From contig JACVIW010000174.1 of assembly GCA_015711695.1 (NCBI GenBank), positions 1 to 5,421 of the forward strand: a stretch of DNA of 5,421 nucleotides, in the 5' to 3' direction. The DNA is from Candidatus Geohydrothermomicrobium daggyaiense. GTDB lineage: Bacteria > Actinomycetota > Geothermincolia > Fen-727 > JACVIW01. Of this stretch, positions 1 through 5,421 are shown one piece after another (position 1 is the first letter of the stretch; the number at the start of each line of letters is the position of its first letter). The notes under the pieces are model-generated. The model was given only the letters and a program-made list of their open reading frames with translations, made no database searches and was not told the origin of the DNA. The translations under genes and the position numbers were made by a program.

Positions 1-134
1 CTTAACGAAGGCTTTAACTGATGATTCATGCCAAAAAGCGTGATTACTTATGCGGGCGATGCACAAACTCCCGAGACAATGAGAACTCCCCTAATGTTTG
101 TAATTTCTTATGGTATATGAATTTCTGATAATCT

Positions 135-266
135 TTGGGGCATGAAGCCGGTTTTGAAGTAATTTACGGGAATGGAAATCTTTTAATTCAAACAATTTTG
201 CTTCGGAGCGCGGCGTTTATAATTGCTGCGTATTTTTCAAGAAAAGCGATTCAAGCAGGGCAATGA
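135..266 (+). pseudogene. Possible remnant coding scrap (43 codons)
   Basis: An open + frame, preceded directly by TGA TAA in frame, could start at a TTG at 135 and ends with TGA at 264-266. Its translation looks protein-like: it begins LGHEAGFEVIYGNGN and continues with a hydrophobic stretch, LLIQTILLRSAAFIIAAYF, followed by a basic end. The HEAGFEVIY segment is reminiscent of 'xxAGFEVIY' segments in cobalamin-binding domains of the methylmalonyl-CoA mutase type, but the rest does not follow that family clearly. There is no ribosome binding site before the TTG. It may be the broken tail of an older gene or chance. Confidence 0.15.
218..223 (+). promoter_or_regulatory. Possible -10 box of the ACAD-ACAD-SDR operon
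   Basis: A perfect TATAAT lies 130 bp before the preferred start of the first acyl-CoA dehydrogenase gene. No good -35 box accompanies it: at 17-bp spacing the hexamer is ATTTTG (195-200), and a TTGCTT at 198-203 is only 14 bp away. This is the best sigma-70-like candidate I see in the leader, but the AT-rich context makes chance matches likely. Confidence 0.3.
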
Positions 267-337
267 AGAGACGCTGATCATATTAGGCATCTGGGTTTTC
301 GTTAGCTCGCATGAATAATTTTTTCGTAACCAAGCCC

Positions 338-343
338 AGGAGG
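338..343 (+). promoter_or_regulatory. Ribosome binding site deciding the start of the first ACAD
   Basis: AGGAGG sits 9 nt before the ATG at 353. The alternative in-frame ATG at 311 has no purine-rich stretch in front of it. This favours the start at 353 and removes 14 residues from the longest reading. Confidence 0.85.
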
Positions 344-352
344 AAGATTGCT

Positions 353-1819
353 ATGGAAAACACGGTTGGCGGGATCAAAGAGATGAAATCAAGGCTACTG
401 GCTGATTTTCCCATGCTGGAACATATAAGGCGTTTTAGACCTCGTGAGTTCGAAAGCCTCGCAATGACTGTGGGAAGGTGCGCTGATTACGGACGCAGAT
501 ACGTTTTACCTCTCGCGCTCGAGCTCGACAAAAAGATAAAAGACGAACATGATTTTTTCCCATGGGATCTTATCCGGGCCGGGACTTCATATAAGCTCCT
601 TTCACTTATTATTCCGAAGATTGTGGGTGGTGAGGGTGGACTTGCAGTTCTCTTTTCGCTTGCTATGGAGGAACTGTGCTCTTTTTGTCCAGGGGTTGGG
701 AATATCTTCGGGGCGCACGCGCTCGGGATCGCGCCTCTGCTGGTGTGTGGTTCGATAACTTTCTGGGAGAAGGTTTTAAGAAAAATAGTGGAGGAGGAAA
801 AGAAAGGGAATCCAGTGCTCATGGCAGCTGCCGTCACTGAGCCTTCCGCGGGTACCGATGTGGAGGAGCCTAACTTTTTGCGGACCGCAAGGCTTTCCAT
901 GAACGCAAAAAAGGTGAGGGGCGGGTATATCCTCAATGGAAGGAAATGCTTTATTTCTAATGGATCGGTAGCTAAATACACGGTGCTGTGCTGCGCAACT
1001 GACAGCGCGCGCCCCCTCGAAACTTGGACGACGTTTCTCATTGACAAAGACATGGAAGGCTTCTCCGTGCCCCGCGTCGAGGTGAAAATGGGACAGAGAG
1101 CATGTCCCGCGGCGGAGCTTCTCTTCGAAAACTGTTTTGTCCCCGAAGAGAACGTTCTCTCATTTGAGGGAATGGGGATGCAACCCGGAACTTTACTTCT
1201 CCTTGCGGCTTCACGCGCTCCTGTTGGTGCAATAGCCACGGGAATAGCGAGAGGGGCGTATGAGTGGTTTTTGAAGTGGGCTAACAGGTCGAGATATGGC
1301 ACCAGGCCTGTTGAAAAACAGAGGATTCAAATGGCGCTTGCCGATATGAAAACAAGGATTCAGGTTTCAAGGTGGACGTACATGAACGCAGCGATGAGCT
1401 TTGATTTGTCGATGGGACGCGCTATGTCGAGCCCGATCCTGCGCTCTTTGGGGTTCATTCCGCAATCCGTAAGAACAAGCGGGAAATACCTCGATTTTTT
1501 TAACTCGATAAAGGGAAAACGCCTGAGCGGTTCAATTCTCACATTTTACGCCAGGGAGGATGAAATAACGCGTGCTCTCGCTTATGCCTCGATGGCTAAG
1601 GCTGTTGGCGGAGATACCGCAGTCTATGTCACATCCCTTGCGCTCGAGCATCTTGGCTCCGAAGTGTGCGAGGAGCGTGAATGGATTGAGAAGGCTTTCA
1701 GGGACGCGAAACTCACCCAGATTTATGAAGGAACAAACCAGCTCAATATGCTCACCTTTTTCAATACAGAAATACAGAAAAGCCTGAAGATTGAAATGAA
1801 GAGGCTCAAAAGACGATGA
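353..1819 (+). CDS. Acyl-CoA dehydrogenase, long form, with catalytic Glu
   Basis: A flavin (FAD) acyl-CoA dehydrogenase family protein of 488 aa, expected to be cytosolic and to form the 2,3-double bond of an acyl-CoA, passing electrons to an electron-transfer flavoprotein. The N-terminal helical domain carries a PKIVGGEGG segment like the usual P-x-x-x-GG-x-G. The middle beta domain has TEPSAGTD (residues 162-169) and LNGRKCFISNG, and the C-terminal domain has RYGTRP near residue 312. FRDAKLTQIYEGTNQ near the end provides the expected catalytic base, Glu459. The start at 353 follows an AGGAGG. The family is usually about 380 aa; most of the excess is an insertion of roughly 50-60 residues between about 354 and 405 in the helical C-domain. 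The usual Q-x-x-GG-x-G segment is changed to a LEHLGSE sequence. The gene is first in a + strand run, 25 bp before a second, divergent ACAD, its likely partner. Family certain; substrate unknown. Confidence 0.93.
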   Translation: MENTVGGIKEMKSRLLADFPMLEHIRRFRPREFESLAMTVGRCADYGRRYVLPLALELDKKIKDEHDFFPWDLIRAGTSYKLLSLIIPKIVGGEGGLAVLFSLAMEELCSFCPGVGNIFGAHALGIAPLLVCGSITFWEKVLRKIVEEEKKGNPVLMAAAVTEPSAGTDVEEPNFLRTARLSMNAKKVRGGYILNGRKCFISNGSVAKYTVLCCATDSARPLETWTTFLIDKDMEGFSVPRVEVKMGQRACPAAELLFENCFVPEENVLSFEGMGMQPGTLLLLAASRAPVGAIATGIARGAYEWFLKWANRSRYGTRPVEKQRIQMALADMKTRIQVSRWTYMNAAMSFDLSMGRAMSSPILRSLGFIPQSVRTSGKYLDFFNSIKGKRLSGSILTFYAREDEITRALAYASMAKAVGGDTAVYVTSLALEHLGSEVCEEREWIEKAFRDAKLTQIYEGTNQLNMLTFFNTEIQKSLKIEMKRLKRR

Positions 1820-1844
1820 TCTGGGCGAGAATGGGGTGGTATTA

Positions 1845-2945
1845 ATGGACAGGGAAGATGAAATTCTTACAGAAGAGGAAAGGGCCGTCCTTGAGACAGT
1901 TTCTGAATTTCGCAAAAAGGAGCTTGAAGGTGTTGCTCTGGAAATCGATGAAAAACCTGACCCCGGGCGGATTTCAACTCTTTTCAGAAACGCCGCTTCC
2001 ATCGGATTATGCTCATGCCTTGGCAAAAGTGATTCCGGTTTTCCCGAAGGCTTGAGTGAGCTTACATTTGGATTAAGGGAGATTGCTTATGCTTCCTGCG
2101 GTTTCGCGGTTTTGCTCCTTTCCCACAATCTCGCCCTGCTTGCCCTGGAGGAATCACGAGATGAAATTGACCCAGAGCCTTTCGCGGCCGGCGAAAAGAG
2201 AGCTGTTTACGCGACTTGCGTGAAGAATGAGGATGGTGTTTTAAGAACCGGAATAGTGCCTGGTGGCTGGGACGCACACGCGGTGGTCTTCCATGTTCAA
2301 GGAGAGCCACTCCTTTATTACGCTGAAAATCCTTGTTCTGGACTGGCAATTAAAAAGATTGATAATCCTCTGGGCTTAAGGTCTTCAATGCCAGCCAGCA
2401 TCCGGCTTGATTTGTCCGGGGCGGGGGTTAAAAGCTGTGAGATCTCACTGAAGTTTTCCGAGATTCTTGAATCGGTGCTTATGCTCGGGCTCGCGTCAGT
2501 CGCGGTCGGAATAACAATGCGGGCTTACGATGTTTCCCGCGCGTACGCTAAAGAGCGGTATCAGGGTGGGGATTACATAATCGAGCATGAGCAAATGAGA
2601 ATCTATCTAGGCGAAATGGTCACTGGAATATTATCTTCTGAGGCATTGATTTCATACGCGAAGAACGCTTTATCGAAAGGCTTCGTAAGCCTTTCGATGT
2701 GCAGGGCAGCGAAAATACTTGCCTCAAGATTCGCTATGAGCGCCGCGCTTAACGGCGTGCAGATACATGGAGGATACGGTTATATGCGCGACTACGGCAT
2801 GGAAAGACTGATGCGCGATGCGAAATATTGCCAGTCCTACCCGAAATCGGAACAGGAGGAAATAGTGGAAATTCTTGAAAATTTCCCCGACAAGATATCT
2901 GTCGTTCGAAGGGCAGGGTCAAATAAGTGCAGGGGCGGTCTTTGA
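1845..2945 (+). CDS. Divergent acyl-CoA dehydrogenase subunit lacking the catalytic Glu
   Basis: An acyl-CoA dehydrogenase fold protein of 366 aa. The C-terminal domain is well kept: SRAYAKERYQGG (residues 231-242) followed by IIEHEQMR, then IHGGYGYMRDYGMERLMRDAK around 307-327; these segments normally contact FAD, partly across the dimer. After RDAK the family expects I-Y-E-G-T with the catalytic Glu, but here the sequence is SYPKS, placing Pro333 at that position. The middle domain has no TEP-x-x-G-S/T-D and no G-R-K-x-x-I, and is shortened. It is therefore probably not an active dehydrogenase by itself, and likely pairs with the product of the gene 25 bp upstream. The start ATG at 1845 has GGGGTGG (1833-1839) in front; a GTG at 1836 in frame is the alternative and would add three residues. 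Family clear; the structural role is inferred. Confidence 0.9.
   Translation: MDREDEILTEEERAVLETVSEFRKKELEGVALEIDEKPDPGRISTLFRNAASIGLCSCLGKSDSGFPEGLSELTFGLREIAYASCGFAVLLLSHNLALLALEESRDEIDPEPFAAGEKRAVYATCVKNEDGVLRTGIVPGGWDAHAVVFHVQGEPLLYYAENPCSGLAIKKIDNPLGLRSSMPASIRLDLSGAGVKSCEISLKFSEILESVLMLGLASVAVGITMRAYDVSRAYAKERYQGGDYIIEHEQMRIYLGEMVTGILSSEALISYAKNALSKGFVSLSMCRAAKILASRFAMSAALNGVQIHGGYGYMRDYGMERLMRDAKYCQSYPKSEQEEIVEILENFPDKISVVRRAGSNKCRGGL
2672..2698. repeat. Perfect 12-bp inverted repeat inside the second ACAD gene
   Basis: ATCGAAAGGCTT (2672-2683), a 3-nt CGT loop, and the exact reverse complement AAGCCTTTCGAT (2687-2698). It would form a stable hairpin in mRNA or single-stranded DNA. It lies within the coding frame, encoding LSKGFVSLSM in the helical C-domain, with no run of T after it, so it is not an ordinary intrinsic terminator. 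It may be coincidence of codon choice. Confidence 0.75.
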
Positions 2946-3005
2946 GATTCAAGCATGGAAAGACCCGGGCTTGCCAGGAGATGGTTTTCAGATGGGTGTT
3001 CTTGT

Positions 3006-3011
3006 GAGGTG
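3006..3011 (+). promoter_or_regulatory. Ribosome binding site deciding the start of the SDR gene
   Basis: GAGGTG lies 6 nt before the GTG at 3018. The longer in-frame reading from the ATG at 2955 has no ribosome binding site, and its extra 21 residues do not look like the start of an SDR. The GTG start places the TGxxxGxG motif at residue 16, as usual for the family. Confidence 0.75.
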
Positions 3012-3017
3012 GGGATC

Positions 3018-3875
3018 GTGAAGAGCTGGATAGCGGATTTCGAAAACCGTGTTGTTGTTATCACTGGCGCCGGAAGCGGTATCGGAAAAGCGCTCGCGCT
3101 GGAGTTTCTCCGAAGAGGAGCGCGGATCGCTGCATGTGACATAGATGGTGAGGGCTTGAGGACGCTTTTGGAGGAATCCGGCAGGAACGGCTTAAACATA
3201 TTTACCCGGGTAGTGGACGTGTCAAGAGCCTGGCAGGTTGAGGAATTCGCCCGGGAGGTTTTTGGGGCTTACAAAAGGGTTGATATTCTTGTTAACTGCG
3301 CTGGCGTTGGAATGGGAGGTTTCTTTGAGCTGCTGAGCCTTGACGACCTGGAATGGGTTGTTAGAACGAACATAATGGGAGTTCTGTATTGCTGTCATTA
3401 TTTCTATCCAGGGATGGTGAAGCAAGAGGGTAAAAGCCACATTGTCAACGTCTCGAGCGGCGCTGGTCTTGTTCCACTACCGATAATGACAGTGTACTGC
3501 GCTACCAAGGCGGCGGTTCTTTCTTTTACGGAAGTCTTAAGACAGGAGGCTTCATCCTTTGGAATAGGAGTCACGGCTGTTTGTCCTGGATTTGTAGCGA
3601 CGAACATAATCGAGAAAGGGAAGATTCGCGCGAGGGGAGATTTGGATAACAAGGGCGATTTAGCGCGGAGGGTTGACAGGTTCTTCAAAAGGCACGGCAT
3701 GAGGCCAGAGCGTGTCGCTGAAGCGGTGATAAAAGGTGTCGAAAAAAACAAGCCTATCGTCAAGGTCGGTCGTGAGATTTACCTGGGGGATTTTATCTTC
3801 AGGCTCAGCAGAAGTTTTTACCGGCTTGTTATGAGGAAGTTTGTTCGGCTTGTGGCTTTGCTTCAGAGGGGGTGA
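3018..3875 (+). CDS. Short-chain dehydrogenase/reductase (SDR), classical type
   Basis: An NAD(P)-dependent oxidoreductase of 285 aa that interconverts a hydroxyl and a keto group. The Rossmann motif TGAGSGIG spans residues 16-23, and the acidic Asp41 at the end of strand beta-2 (AACDID) points to NAD(H) over NADP(H). The NxAG motif is NCAG at 93-96. The catalytic set is complete: Asn118, Ser147, Tyr160 and Lys164 in YCATK. A G-x-V-A-T segment (CPGFVATNI) follows, as usual. The last 35 residues (YLGDFIFRLSRSFYRLVMRK onward) are rich in Arg, Phe and Leu and could form an amphipathic helix that docks on a membrane or lipid; this is inference. The GTG start at 3018 is chosen for its ribosome binding site. 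It lies 72 bp after the second ACAD on the same strand and is probably cotranscribed, which fits a hydroxyacyl or ring-alcohol substrate. Substrate unknown. Confidence 0.93.
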   Translation: MKSWIADFENRVVVITGAGSGIGKALALEFLRRGARIAACDIDGEGLRTLLEESGRNGLNIFTRVVDVSRAWQVEEFAREVFGAYKRVDILVNCAGVGMGGFFELLSLDDLEWVVRTNIMGVLYCCHYFYPGMVKQEGKSHIVNVSSGAGLVPLPIMTVYCATKAAVLSFTEVLRQEASSFGIGVTAVCPGFVATNIIEKGKIRARGDLDNKGDLARRVDRFFKRHGMRPERVAEAVIKGVEKNKPIVKVGREIYLGDFIFRLSRSFYRLVMRKFVRLVALLQRG

Positions 3876-3902
3876 AAAATAACACGCTTTACACCTCCGG
3901 CT

Positions 3903-4942
3903 TCAATTTTTATGAGCATTCTGGTCATAAACCTCGCGGGCCAATCGGATAATCTTTCCAGGTTTTTCCTTGCAAACGTCTGCCGTTAAGTCTTAAAGCC
4001 AGTTGCTTGCTGCGGGCTCCATATTAAAAAGCGGGGATAAAACAGTATCTGACCGGGAGAAATAAAACTCTGCTTTGGAGCTATTTCGTGAATCCCACAG
4101 CGGGGGAAAATTCTGATTCCGACCGTTATCTTTACGGAATCCGGGCTAAGCGCATCCATTATTTCGATGCTTTCATCGACCTTTTCCTTGATTTGCCCGG
4201 TTTACCAAAAAAGAGGAAGAAGTTTTCCCGCATGTCTGATGAGCGGGAGTCTCCCACGTCATCTTCAACTTCAAATTTAGAGAATCCTTTTCCCAGGTGC
4301 TCAAGTATATAATCACAACCCGACTCGTTTCTAATGCTTTCGCAAAGGCACACAACTTTAGCCATTATCTGGGTTAGATTTCTTTCATGAGAACGAGGAT
4401 TGGTATAAAGTGTCCGGGAAATTTCTATCGGGCACGGGCAGAGCCTCCATTTCTATCCCGTCCTCCTGCGCGTTCACGCCCGCTTTTTACCTGTCTCTGA
4501 ATCGACTTCAGATAGAGCTAAGGGCTCGCCTCCATGTTGCAGACATTTAAGAAGTTCGACAAACGCTCTTTAGCCATCTCCGACAATGTTGAGACTCACC
4601 TCGAAATGCTTAAGACATTCAATAGGAAAAATAGAGAAACCCGTTCCACCCGGAATCACCTTGGCATCCGTTGAGCGCCTTTACCGCACGAATAACTTCG
4701 TCAACTTCCGGGATGTACCAGACCGTGGTATTTGTATTTGTCTCATGGTTGTGTATGTTTCTGACGGAAACACCCACGACGTTCGGCATAAAGTTGACAA
4801 TTTCCTCTTCGATCCGTACAAGGACTGGAGCGCTGAATATGAGATCAAAGCGGCGAACGTCATGGTCCGCGTTCCTTGTGGCCGGCGCGCACAAGCAAGG
4901 TCCAGCGGGTAAGGTATTATGTTTTTCTTAATTTGTTTTCAC
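3903..4942 (-). pseudogene. Decayed B12-binding-domain radical SAM protein gene
   Basis: Reading the minus strand and moving between frames gives the successive blocks of a cobalamin-binding-domain radical SAM protein. PYPLDLACA (about 4888-4914) is followed in another frame by DVRRFDLIFSAP and MPNVVGVSVRNIHNHE ... WYIPEVDEVIRAVKAL (4861 to about 4672), which match the family's 'PDVVGISVRNIDN ... PEV' region. A shift near 4670 leads to DAKVIPGGTGFSIFP ... IVGDG, then a stop TAA at 4570-4572, then RAFVELLKCLQHGGE. Another shift near 4476 gives EALPVPDRNFPDTLYQ. A third piece from about 4377 gives LTQIMAK ... ESGCDYILEHLGKGFS and FFLFFGKPG. A shift near 4200 gives SIEIMDALSPDSVKITVGIR and IFPRCGIHEIAP ... 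FYPRF, then DVCKEKPGKII to a stop at 3903-3905. At least five frame changes and one in-frame stop are present, and the region for the CxxxCxxC cluster is absent. The 5' end is uncertain (a GTG at 4942 is possible). It converges on the SDR gene. Confidence 0.85.
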
Positions 4943-4972
4943 TTATCAGAAGGGGCCGCAAATTTTAATTCT

Positions 4973-5143
4973 TTATCCTGGTTTAACCTGAAATTCTTTC
5001 TCGATAAATCCTTGCGCTACACTGTTTTGAATTTCCTTTTCATTAAATAAAAAAGTCTTCTTCAAAATAGCGGGGTTTTTGGAATCAACATTGAATAACC
5101 AATCGCGAAATTTCATTTTGCGTCTTATTTCTCTTGTTGACAC
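4973..5143 (-). CDS. Candidate small protein, 56 aa, unknown function
   Basis: A minus-strand reading frame starts with GTG at 5143 and ends with TAA at 4973-4975. AAAGGAG (5150-5156 on the + strand as CTCCTTT) sits 6 nt before the start, a strong ribosome binding site. The product begins MSTREIRRKMKFRDWLFNVD and continues with a Lys/Glu-rich, Phe-containing sequence (FLFNEKEIQNSV), ending FQVKPG. It has no signal peptide, membrane helix or motif that I recognise. The stretch is more AT-rich than the operon. It lies upstream of, and on the same strand as, the decayed radical SAM gene, so it may be a surviving neighbour of it or a remnant itself. Nothing coding is visible opposite it. Its reality rests mainly on the ribosome binding site. 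Confidence 0.4.
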   Translation of the reverse strand: MSTREIRRKMKFRDWLFNVDSKNPAILKKTFLFNEKEIQNSVAQGFIEKEFQVKPG

Positions 5144-5149
5144 CGCGAT

Positions 5150-5156
5150 CTCCTTT
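5150..5156 (-). promoter_or_regulatory. Ribosome binding site of the candidate small gene
   Basis: AAAGGAG on the minus strand is 6 nt from the GTG at 5143. It is the main reason for calling a gene there. Confidence 0.45.
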
Positions 5157-5244
5157 AATTTTTACAGTTTTGTAGAGCGAATGGACAAAGCGATGTATTC
5201 TATTTTGGATGGAAGATTTCCTAACTGGAGGCGGTGTTGTAGCT

Positions 5245-5421
5245 ATGGAGATTAGGGATGACATATCTGTGGAAGAATATTTTGAGGAGGTTGTGCCCGG
5301 GATTTTTTCAGAGCAGCTTGGTAAGTTAAAGCTTGAGGGCATGGATGGGACCGAGCTAACACTCCAGTTTGACATTCGCGGTGAATCACTGAACACATAT
5401 AGCGTTATCGGGAAGGACGCG
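5245..5421 (+). CDS. SCP2-like lipid/sterol carrier protein, N-terminal part (cut by window edge)
   Basis: An open frame of 59 codons that continues past the right edge. The sequence starts MEIRDDISVEEYFEEVVPGI and continues with ELTLQFDIRGE ... YSVIGKDA. This follows the opening of SCP2 (sterol carrier protein 2) domains: a helix with a 'TVEEFFE..P..F' pattern, then a beta hairpin of the type 'VQFDLTGE ... W.V.IKDG'. Such proteins bind fatty acyl-CoAs or sterol-like lipids in a hydrophobic cavity in the cytosol and often accompany acyl-CoA dehydrogenases. GGAGG at 5227-5231 lies 13 nt before the ATG, rather far. An in-frame ATG at 5209 is open too but has no ribosome binding site. The gene is + strand like the operon but is separated from it by about 1.4 kb of decayed DNA, so it has its own transcript. 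The assignment rests on a short N-terminal part only. Confidence 0.55.
   Translation, partial: MEIRDDISVEEYFEEVVPGIFSEQLGKLKLEGMDGTELTLQFDIRGESLNTYSVIGKDA

Larger units (their letters stand above)
1..352. other. Leader region without a solid gene
   Basis: No convincing complete gene is visible on either strand. The stretch is AT-rich compared with the downstream genes and is broken by stops in all frames. It contains a perfect TATAAT box (218-223) and one short open + frame (135-266) with protein-like composition, listed separately. An ATG at 311 is in frame with the acyl-CoA dehydrogenase but has no ribosome binding site, so 311-352 is treated as leader. I see no tRNA, CRISPR or insertion-sequence end here. 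Given the decayed gene elsewhere in the window, parts of this leader may also be eroded coding sequence. Confidence 0.5.

Noticed and set aside
311..352. Upstream ATG that would add 14 residues to the first ACAD
   Set aside because: No ribosome binding site precedes it, while AGGAGG stands 9 nt before the ATG at 353.
1147..1160. 14-bp perfect palindrome AGAGAACGTTCTCT in the first ACAD gene
   Set aside because: It encodes ordinary ACAD residues, is single and isolated, and has no promoter context; probably chance.
487..1302. A 271-codon open frame on the minus strand
   Set aside because: It lies fully inside the well-supported ACAD gene, has Ser/Pro/Arg-rich low-quality sequence and no recognisable domain; it is a shadow frame.
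2955..3017. Longer start for the SDR gene at ATG 2955
   Set aside because: No ribosome binding site and an atypical N-terminus; GTG 3018 has GAGGTG 6 nt upstream and gives the usual SDR start.
3868..3898. Hairpin overlapping the SDR stop (GGGGGTG / CACCTCC) as a terminator
   Set aside because: Only 7 bp with a G-U pair, a 17-nt loop and no T run directly after the stem.
4173..4365. Short minus-strand frames that could be taken as separate small genes
   Set aside because: Their conserved part (LEHLGKGF and neighbours) is a piece of the decayed radical SAM gene, not an independent protein.
4088..4912. Short + strand open frames at 4088-4312 and 4586-4912
   Set aside because: They are antisense to the conserved blocks of the radical SAM pseudogene and have no family features of their own.
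5085..5396. Minus-strand open frame of about 100 codons at the right end
   Set aside because: It runs antisense to the SCP2-like gene and out of frame with the small-gene candidate; Ser/Thr-rich shadow translation.

Overview
The window looks like a chromosomal piece of a bacterium that degrades or remodels acyl-CoA compounds. Three intact genes on the + strand form a compact run: two adjacent acyl-CoA dehydrogenase (ACAD) family genes and a short-chain dehydrogenase/reductase (SDR). A partial + strand gene that looks like an SCP2 (sterol carrier) lipid-binding protein runs off the right edge. Composition is intermediate in GC, ribosome binding sites are clear, and both GTG and ATG starts appear to be used. 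I cannot name the phylum. Such gene sets occur in anaerobic or facultative lipid- and aromatic-degrading bacteria, but that is inference.

Layout. 1-352: leader with no solid gene, a perfect TATAAT box and a short doubtful coding scrap. 353-1819: a long ACAD (488 aa) with the catalytic glutamate and the FAD/substrate motif. 1845-2945: a shorter, divergent ACAD (366 aa) that lacks the catalytic glutamate and the TEP-x-x-G-S/T-D motif but keeps the C-terminal FAD-contact segments. 3018-3875: SDR with a complete catalytic set. 3903-4942, minus strand: a badly decayed gene for a cobalamin(B12)-binding-domain radical SAM protein, readable only by joining pieces from different frames and missing the stretch that should hold the iron-sulfur cysteine motif. 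4973-5143, minus strand: a possible 56-aa gene with a good ribosome binding site. 5245-5421: the SCP2-like gene.

How the genes may work together. The two ACADs are 25 bp apart and have complementary defects and strengths, which suggests an obligate heteromer resembling the alpha2beta2 acyl-CoA dehydrogenases described for mycobacterial sterol side-chain breakdown. That enzyme would introduce a double bond next to the thioester, the SDR could oxidise or reduce a hydroxyl/keto group on the same or a related substrate, and the SCP2-like protein could bind a bulky lipid or acyl-CoA. The substrate cannot be told from the sequence. The pseudogene converges on the operon from the other strand and seems to be a remnant unrelated to its expression.
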